Source: Candidatus Pacearchaeota archaeon
Lineage (GTDB): Archaea; Nanobdellota; Nanobdellia; Pacearchaeales; GW2011-AR1
NCBI GenBank assembly: GCA_017609045.1
Contig: JAFCES010000026.1
Span: forward strand, 1-13,707
Reading direction: 5' to 3'
Length of the DNA: 13,707 nt
Each line of letters starts with the position of its first letter. Position 1 is the stretch's first letter. The notes under the pieces were generated by a model. That model saw only the letters and a program-made list of their open reading frames with translations. It was not told the origin of the DNA and made no database searches. Positions 13,080-13,707 of the stretch are shown here, piece by piece. The position numbers and the translations under genes were made by a program.

Positions 13080-13202
13080 ATGATTAATAAACTAATGGAG
13101 CTTGGTTATTATCACGGGAAAGCTTTAATAGATATAATTATAAGAGGACCATTCAAACATTTATATTTAAGTGACTTTAAACCTCAAACAAAACAAGAAT
13201 AA
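13080..13202 (+). CDS. Possible 40-residue protein between eL33 and uL16
   Basis: A short ORF, MINKLMELGYYHGKALIDII followed by RGPFKHLYLSDFKPQTKQE, fills most of the 161-base gap. A purine run GGAAGAG lies just before the ATG and could act as a weak ribosome-binding site. It ends 11 bases before the uL16 start and is on the same strand, as expected for an operon member. I recognise no family, and a chance ORF of this length is quite possible in AT-rich DNA. Confidence 0.4.
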   Translation: MINKLMELGYYHGKALIDIIIRGPFKHLYLSDFKPQTKQE

Positions 13203-13213
13203 ACAAGATAAAA

Positions 13214-13707
13214 ATGGCACTAAGAAAAGCATCAGCATACAGCAAGAAAAGAATAAGACCTTTTACAAGGAAAAGCAAGAAAAGGAGCAAGAGCTATATT
13301 AAAACAATACCTCAGCATAAGATCGTGAAGTTCAGGATGGGAGATATAAAAGGTTTTGAAACTGGAAAGCTGAAAAATGTTCTGAAGTTAGTGGCTGGAG
13401 AGAGAGTTTTGATTAGAGACAATGCGTTAGAAGCTTCAAGACAGACTATACATAGAACTCTGGAAAAGGAAATTCCTGGACAATATTATCTTGAAATAAA
13501 AGTATTTCCACATCATATTTTAAGGGAGAATAAAGTTTATTCTGGAGCGAGTAAAGGAGAGAGAGTAAACACAGGAATGGCTCTTTCTTTTGGAAGTACT
13601 ATGGGAAGGGCGGCTATAGTTTCTCCGGAGCAGATTATTTTCCTCGTAGCTTTTTTCCATGAAAAGTCCAAGGGGATAGTAGGAAAAGCCTTTGGTAAAA
13701 TTAAAAG
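13214..13707 (+). CDS. rpl10e: 50S ribosomal protein uL16 (archaeal L10e), cut by window end
   Basis: The first 164 codons, running off the right edge. It opens with MALRKASAYSKKRIRPFTRKSKK, then SYIKTIPQHKIVKFRMGD, VLIRDNALEASRQTIHRTLEKE, and the diagnostic FPHHILREN and NTGMALSFGSTMGRAA. This protein binds near the peptidyl transferase centre and the A-site tRNA in the large subunit. The normal length in archaea is about 165-175 residues, so only the last few codons are missing. The ATG has no clear Shine-Dalgarno and lies 11 bases after the possible 40-residue ORF. Confidence 0.95.
   Translation, partial: MALRKASAYSKKRIRPFTRKSKKRSKSYIKTIPQHKIVKFRMGDIKGFETGKLKNVLKLVAGERVLIRDNALEASRQTIHRTLEKEIPGQYYLEIKVFPHHILRENKVYSGASKGERVNTGMALSFGSTMGRAAIVSPEQIIFLVAFFHEKSKGIVGKAFGKIK

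Noticed and set aside
1..13707. CRISPR array, insertion sequence, integrase or prophage
   Set aside because: I found no regularly spaced repeats, transposase or integrase motifs, or terminal inverted repeats framing the damaged block.

Overview
The window looks like a chromosomal segment of an AT-rich archaeon, most likely a small-genome DPANN-type lineage (Woesearchaeota/Pacearchaeota-like); that placement is by gene style, not phylogeny. The domain call rests on the archaeal/eukaryotic-type ribosomal proteins eL33 (L35Ae) and archaeal uL16 (L10e) side by side, a tRNA-Val without encoded CCA, and TATA boxes about 26 bases upstream of several start codons, which is the leaderless archaeal promoter layout.

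Layout. 1-1122 (minus): first 374 codons of a class II (B12-dependent) ribonucleotide reductase, sharing a palindromic TATA box with a divergent Cys-rich DUF6485 gene (1190-1396, plus). 1495-1767 (plus): small membrane protein. 1774-7884 (minus) is one co-oriented run. Read 5' to 3' on the minus strand it holds: DUF5320 protein, CDF metal transporter, an orphan zinc ribbon, a DUF134 HTH/zinc-ribbon protein, a NifX-like protein, two tandem MinD-type ATPases with inserted ferredoxin domains, a ZIP metal transporter, a thioredoxin-like protein and a CcdA-like thiol transporter. 8009-8693 (minus): HAD phosphatase directly behind tRNA-Val(UAC). 8785-9102 (minus): DUF6506 protein. 9346-11145 (plus): nucleotidyltransferase. 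11160-12653 (minus): membrane-anchored protein of unknown function. 12780-13707 (plus): eL33, a possible 40-residue ORF, and uL16 cut by the window end.

The main observation is damage concentrated between about 3.7 and 8.6 kb. Both MinD-type ATPases are frameshifted just after their ferredoxin domains: one by a perfect 10-bp tandem duplication, the other probably by a deletion between short repeats. The DUF5320 gene has a 1-base frameshift ahead of its coiled-coil tail. The zinc ribbon lacks an in-frame start and is separated from the CDF gene by one in-frame TGA. The HAD phosphatase has lost the segment carrying its GDxxxD metal-binding motif. The recognised genes outside this block read through cleanly. 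This may be a metal/Fe-S module under decay, slippage-driven on/off switching, or an assembly/strain-mixture problem; reads would decide.

How the genes may work together (inference): an exporter (CDF), an importer (ZIP), Fe-S-carrying P-loop ATPases, a NifX-type cofactor-binding protein, small Gly/Cys-rich proteins and a thiol-redox pair suggest metal and iron-sulfur homeostasis. Two perfect palindromes upstream of the first gene look like operators; one resembles the TGAA-type core bound by ArsR/SmtB-family metal sensors.
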